DNA of 8,986 nucleotides, taken from positions 1-8,986 of the forward strand of contig JAJZEG010000155.1 in the NCBI GenBank assembly GCA_021828605.1. The letters are read 5' to 3'. Below are positions 5,799-8,986 of the stretch, piece by piece; positions within the stretch are counted from its first letter, which is position 1; the number at the start of each line of letters is the position of its first letter. The notes under the pieces were generated by a model. That model had not been told where the DNA came from. It did not search any database and saw only the letters and a list, made by a program, of their open reading frames with translations. Source of the DNA: Pseudomonadota bacterium. GTDB lineage: Bacteria; Pseudomonadota; Alphaproteobacteria; Acetobacterales; Acetobacteraceae. Position numbers and translations under genes: made by a program.

Positions 5799-7685
5799 AT
5801 GACATTCAAATTTTTTGCGGCATTGGTTGCGGCTTTGACCTGGTTTGGCACCGGGCTTGGGGCGACGCCTTCAGTTACGGCGAAGGCGGGGGCAGCGGAT
5901 GCGGGGGCGCCGTTCAAATTATTGTCGTATCAGGATACGATCACGATGCAGCCGAATGGCGATTATGTGCGCATTGTGCATAAGGTGTTAGAACCATTAA
6001 CGAAAATTGGGGTGCAGCGGTTGGGGCAGAGTCGCACCGAAATTGCGACCGACATGGAGCGGTTCAAATTGATTTCGGCGGAAACCATTGCGCCGGATGG
6101 CAAAATCTATCGGGCGGGAAAAGCGGATGTTCACATCCAGACCGCGCCCTCGGCGGCGGCGGCGCCGACATTTAGTGATGCGAAGATTGTGTCGGTTGAG
6201 TTTCCGAAGGTGGAGATCGGCAGCAAGCTCGATATCACCTATCAGATTACCCGGTTTCAGCCGATGTTTCCGAACCGGATTTCGATGTCTGATACGGTGC
6301 CGTATTTTGGTCTGGTCGGGCTGGATCGGGTGATTATTCATGCGCCGACATCAATGGTGCTGCATACATCAGTGCGGGGCGGCTATGGGCTGCATAAGAG
6401 CGTGTCGGGTGGCACCCAGACAATCACGGCGACGCTGAAAAATCCTTCGTATCATCCAATGCGCCCGGATGTGGTTTCGACCTATCAGTTTGGCCCGGCC
6501 TTCGTGTTTACCAATTTTCCGTCCTGGCAGGCGGTGGGGGATGCGTATTGGGCGCGGGCGGCGGCAAAATCGGTGGTGACGCCGGCGGTGCAGAAACTGG
6601 CGGACCGGGTTGCCGGGCAAAAAACCGGACGCGAGGCGGTGGATGCGCTGTATGATTGGACCACGACGCAAATCAGGTGGGTGGGCATCGAGCCGGGGCT
6701 GTCGGGCTGGATTCCGGCGGCGGCGGGGCATACGCTCGCGCGGCGCTATGGGGATTGCAAGGCGTCGGTCAGTCTGCTGATTGCGCTGTTAAAGGCGAAG
6801 GGGATTACGGCGGAGCCCGCTTTGCTCGATGCCGGGACCGGCGATTTCAAGCTGAGTAAGCTTGCCGATATCAGCGATCTGAACCACGTGATTGCATATG
6901 TGCCGCGCTATCATTTGTTCCTTGATCCAACCTCGGGTTTTGCGATGCCGGGGGAATTGCCGATCGGCGATATTGATCGACCGGTGATTTTGGCGAGTGC
7001 TCAATCGAGCCTGGCGCGCACACCATCGAGCCCCGGCGCGGTGATGCAGAATACGGTCGAGACGATTGGCCGATCCGGCACGCTGCATGGCTCGGCTGTG
7101 ATTAAGCTCGCAGGGTCGAATGATTGGATGATCCGCGATTTGATCGATCATGTGCCGGGGGCTGCGCGCCCGCGATTGGTGCAGGTGCTGCTGGCGCAGG
7201 AAGGGTTGGTGGGATCGGGGGATTTCACCGCGCCGCGCCCAAGTGATTTGGCGACACCGTTTATTGTCAAGGCGGATTGGTCGGCGCGGCATTATTTCGA
7301 GCCGGGTCATGTGGTGACGTTGCGGTTGGAGAAAGGGTTTGCGATGTCGAGGCCGGGCCAGTATCTCGCGACGTTTGCGCGGCCCAGCAAGGAATTTCCG
7401 GTCTTGCGGATTGTGGGCCGGATTGAGCATACGACCAGTCTGACTTTGCCGAAGGGATATAAAATTCTGGCGGCGCCGAGCAGCAAAACGATTACCACGG
7501 ATGCCGGGCGGTTTGAGCAGGTGGTGACGATCAAGCAGGGTGTGCTGCGCGAACGGCAGGATTTGGTGCTGAACCGGGATTGGTATCCGCCGCGTGATTA
7601 TGCGGCGTTGCGGCATTTATTTACGGCGGCGTATCGGCTTGATCGGGAGCAGATTGTGTTGCAGCGGGTGGCGGCACGATCCTGA
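5799..7685 (+). CDS. Exported DUF3857 / transglutaminase-like domain protein
   Basis: A 628-residue protein with an N-terminal signal (MTFK, then a hydrophobic run to about residue 21, small residues near 22-30), so probably periplasmic. Residues about 45-225 fit the DUF3857 domain, with a start like SYQDTITMQPNGDYVRIVHK and an internal VEFPKVEIGSKLDITYQI. Residues about 262-385 form the transglutaminase-like core: YDWTTTQIRWVGIEPGLSG, then ARRYGDCKASVSLLIALL with the nucleophile Cys320, then LNHVIAYV with His363, then LFLDPTSG with Asp376. The full Cys-His-Asp triad is therefore present. The C-terminal 240 residues look like beta-rich domains. Known members are mostly uncharacterised; the fold performs amide cleavage or cross-linking. 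ATG 5799 is chosen for its Shine-Dalgarno GAGGGAG 8 nt upstream and the clean signal peptide; ATG 5775 and an upstream start at 5757 would add residues before it. The gene ends 15 nt before the CPBP protease start. Confidence 0.88.
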   Translation: MTFKFFAALVAALTWFGTGLGATPSVTAKAGAADAGAPFKLLSYQDTITMQPNGDYVRIVHKVLEPLTKIGVQRLGQSRTEIATDMERFKLISAETIAPDGKIYRAGKADVHIQTAPSAAAAPTFSDAKIVSVEFPKVEIGSKLDITYQITRFQPMFPNRISMSDTVPYFGLVGLDRVIIHAPTSMVLHTSVRGGYGLHKSVSGGTQTITATLKNPSYHPMRPDVVSTYQFGPAFVFTNFPSWQAVGDAYWARAAAKSVVTPAVQKLADRVAGQKTGREAVDALYDWTTTQIRWVGIEPGLSGWIPAAAGHTLARRYGDCKASVSLLIALLKAKGITAEPALLDAGTGDFKLSKLADISDLNHVIAYVPRYHLFLDPTSGFAMPGELPIGDIDRPVILASAQSSLARTPSSPGAVMQNTVETIGRSGTLHGSAVIKLAGSNDWMIRDLIDHVPGAARPRLVQVLLAQEGLVGSGDFTAPRPSDLATPFIVKADWSARHYFEPGHVVTLRLEKGFAMSRPGQYLATFARPSKEFPVLRIVGRIEHTTSLTLPKGYKILAAPSSKTITTDAGRFEQVVTIKQGVLRERQDLVLNRDWYPPRDYAALRHLFTAAYRLDREQIVLQRVAARS

Positions 7686-7700
7686 TTGGGGGGGCGTGCG

Positions 7701-8519
7701 ATGACGATTTCGAAGGAGCAGGTTTTTCGGTATTTGGCGTTGGCGCTGTTTATGTCATTTTCGCTGGCGTTCATCGGCGTTGTTTCAATCGCGCATTATA
7801 TGCAATTTGCCCGACATTCATATTTGTTTGGCTTGTTATCGAAATTCGATGTTTCGGCGGTGGTGTTGACGGTTATGGCGGCGATATTGGAGGAGTTGGG
7901 CTTTCGGGGATTTTTCACCCGCAACAAATATCTGTTCGTCGCCAGCCTGTCGATGTTTTTGACCTATGTCGAAGGAAGTCTGTATTACCGCTTCATCACC
8001 AATTCTCATCTCGCTCACACGCCGATTGCGCTGATTTTGAGCTATGAGCATGTGATCTATTTTCTCCCCGAGAATTTATTGTTGATGTCGTTGCTCGTGT
8101 TCAAATTCAAGTTTGATCTTTCGGGATTTGTAATGCGGGATAAAGGTTATTTTATTTTGGCCTCGAGCGTCGTTTTTGCTTTGGAACATACGACAAATTT
8201 ATGGGCGGCGGCGGTGCCATGGTATTTTCCGCTGGTGTTGGTGTTGCCGCAGTTTTTCTTCGGGCTGCTGATGTGTCGGGTTCGGCTGCGATATAATCTG
8301 CGATCAAGCATGATCCTGCATTTTTGCTATGATTTTTCGCTGCTGGTGCTCGACGCCGTGGTCAAATCGACGGGCCTTAATCCGGTTGTTCATGTTGGCT
8401 TGGCGGTGATTGCGGTGTCGGTGATGTGCATGTTTTATTTTTGCGGGTTTTTCTTTGCGGTTGCGCTTGTGAAACGATCAGTCGGGGAGCGGCGCGGGCG
8501 GGTGGTGGCGGTGGCGTAG
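7701..8519 (+). CDS. CPBP (Abi/CAAX-protease-like) family intramembrane metalloprotease
   Basis: A 272-residue protein with about 7-8 hydrophobic segments. It carries the three CPBP motifs in order: EELGFR (Glu64, Glu65, Arg69), FALEH (Phe159, His163) and LHFCYD (His207, Asp211). The Glu and His residues form the metal site inside the membrane in this family (Rce1, bacteriocin self-immunity and processing proteins). All are present, so the enzyme is probably active. ATG 7701 is chosen: it follows a G-rich stretch (TTGGGGGGGCG) and begins just before the first helix; TTG 7686 would only add a few residues. It starts 15 nt after the transglutaminase-like gene stop, which implies co-transcription. 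The region between motifs 1 and 2 is long (about 94 residues), with an extra loop (YYRFITNSHLAHTP). The substrate is unknown. Candidates are a protein modified or exported with its neighbours, or a toxin-type peptide. Confidence 0.85.
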   Translation: MTISKEQVFRYLALALFMSFSLAFIGVVSIAHYMQFARHSYLFGLLSKFDVSAVVLTVMAAILEELGFRGFFTRNKYLFVASLSMFLTYVEGSLYYRFITNSHLAHTPIALILSYEHVIYFLPENLLLMSLLVFKFKFDLSGFVMRDKGYFILASSVVFALEHTTNLWAAAVPWYFPLVLVLPQFFFGLLMCRVRLRYNLRSSMILHFCYDFSLLVLDAVVKSTGLNPVVHVGLAVIAVSVMCMFYFCGFFFAVALVKRSVGERRGRVVAVA

Positions 8520-8676
8520 GTTGGGGGTGCCAAGGCGGCGAACTGGCTTGACGCGGCGGTGGGGAATGGGAGATTGCGGGCGGCGGGATCGGGAGCGATC
8601 CTATTGATTGCCCGTGGGCTTTTGGTGTTGATGGGATCTGATGTCGTGCGTCGAGGTCAGGAGTGAGAATCGAACG
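8520..8676. other. Intergenic gap after the CPBP gene
   Basis: A 157-nt gap. It holds a 6-bp stem, GGATCG (8586-8591) with CGATCC (8596-8601), and a 4-nt GGAG loop. It has no T-tract, so terminator function is uncertain. A TTGACG at 8548-8553 resembles a -35 hexamer, but no -10 lies 16-18 nt downstream. No small gene with a ribosome binding site was recognised here. Confidence 0.4.
8586..8601 (+). terminator. Possible weak terminator hairpin
   Basis: A perfect 6-bp stem with a GGAG tetraloop, 67 nt downstream of the CPBP protease stop. It is followed by TATTGATT rather than a run of T, so intrinsic termination would be weak. Confidence 0.25.
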
Positions 8677-8986
8677 ATGGATCAGATTGCGCCCGAAAGA
8701 CGATTTGCGGATCTTGTTGAGTTTCCCGACCCTGGATTATTGCCCCCTTTGGATCGCGACGGGGTTGATGAGGGCCAGCTGACCGACGAGCAGCGTGCAT
8801 GGCGGCGCGACGGGGTGGTGATCAAGCGCGGTTTCATTCCCGATGCGGTGCTCGATCCCTATATCGCGCGGCGTGAGGCGTATCGGCGACCGGGGCATGA
8901 TAATAATCTGCTCGGCTGGCCTTACGGCCATTGCTTTGTCAAAATCCCGGAATTGCGCGATGTTGCCCTTTATCCGCCCCTGATGG
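8677..8986 (+). CDS. Phytanoyl-CoA dioxygenase-like protein, N-terminal fragment (runs off window)
   Basis: The frame is open from ATG 8677 to the window end, giving the first 103 residues. LTDEQRAWRRDGVVIKRGFI (35-54) is the typical start of the PhyH family of iron/2-oxoglutarate oxygenases: a helix, then a DG turn, then a beta strand leading into GF(I/L)P. It is followed by LDPYIARREAY and by GWPYGHCFVKIPELRDVALYPPLM (80-103), a pattern of family members that act on small molecules. The iron-binding His-x-Asp and distal His lie beyond the window, so activity cannot be judged. The first 33 residues are a short family-unusual leader. A GAGA at 8665-8668 is the nearest weak ribosome binding site, and the stronger AGGAG at 8659-8663 is 13 nt away. 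Its role is unknown without the rest of the gene. Confidence 0.65.
   Translation, partial: MDQIAPERRFADLVEFPDPGLLPPLDRDGVDEGQLTDEQRAWRRDGVVIKRGFIPDAVLDPYIARREAYRRPGHDNNLLGWPYGHCFVKIPELRDVALYPPLM

Noticed and set aside
6876..6895. CACGTG-centred parS-like sequence in the transglutaminase-like gene
   Set aside because: Only about 9 of 16 bases match parS; expected by chance around a CACGTG hexamer.
6789..7616. Long minus-strand open frame (275 codons) opposite the transglutaminase-like gene
   Set aside because: Arg/His/Pro/Gln-rich composition with no motif, fully overlapping a well-supported gene; a frame shadow of GC-rich coding DNA.
8548..8576. Promoter for the phytanoyl-CoA dioxygenase-like gene from TTGACG
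   Set aside because: The -35-like hexamer is good, but the expected -10 position reads AGATTG; there is no usable pair.

Overview
The window looks like chromosomal DNA of an alphaproteobacterium, most likely Rhodospirillales and possibly an acidophilic Acetobacteraceae. This placement is an inference from protein style, GC-rich codon use and the order mnmG-rsmG-parA-parB; no rRNA or other taxonomic marker is present. The window sits close to a replication origin. It carries a chromosomal ParABS locus with two perfect parS sites, and the GC skew of the + strand reverses inside it.

Layout: (1) 1-318, the 3' end of a + strand membrane-protein gene cut by the window edge. (2) 337-4353, a tightly packed minus-strand operon mnmG > rsmG > parA > parB. 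Its gaps are 3 nt or overlaps. It combines tRNA wobble-uridine modification (MnmG), 16S rRNA m7G methylation (RsmG) and chromosome segregation (ParA, ParB). The parS sites lie inside the first 57 bases of rsmG. (3) 4435-5413, two consecutive + strand GNAT acetyltransferase genes, the first RimJ-like, divergent from mnmG. (4) 5414-5577, an AT-rich gap with short palindromes. (5) 5578-8519, a probable + strand three-gene operon: a 64-residue two-helix membrane protein, an exported DUF3857/transglutaminase-like protein with an intact Cys-His-Asp triad, and a CPBP (Abi/CAAX-protease-like) intramembrane protease with all three motifs. (6) 8677 to the window end, the start of a phytanoyl-CoA dioxygenase-like gene.

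How the parts work together: ParB loads at parS, ParA moves the ParB-parS complex, and the parS sites double as codons of rsmG upstream of parAB in the same operon, so segregation sites and gene expression are physically merged. The membrane protein, transglutaminase-like protein and CPBP protease have no recognised joint function. Their spacing suggests an envelope-associated protein-processing unit.

The most unusual signals are a sharp switch in strand composition inside the intact mnmG gene near 3180, a MnmG lacking about 50 residues of its usual C-terminal region, and the uncharacterised membrane protein/transglutaminase/CPBP operon. No tRNA, rRNA, CRISPR array, insertion sequence or canonical DnaA box was seen.
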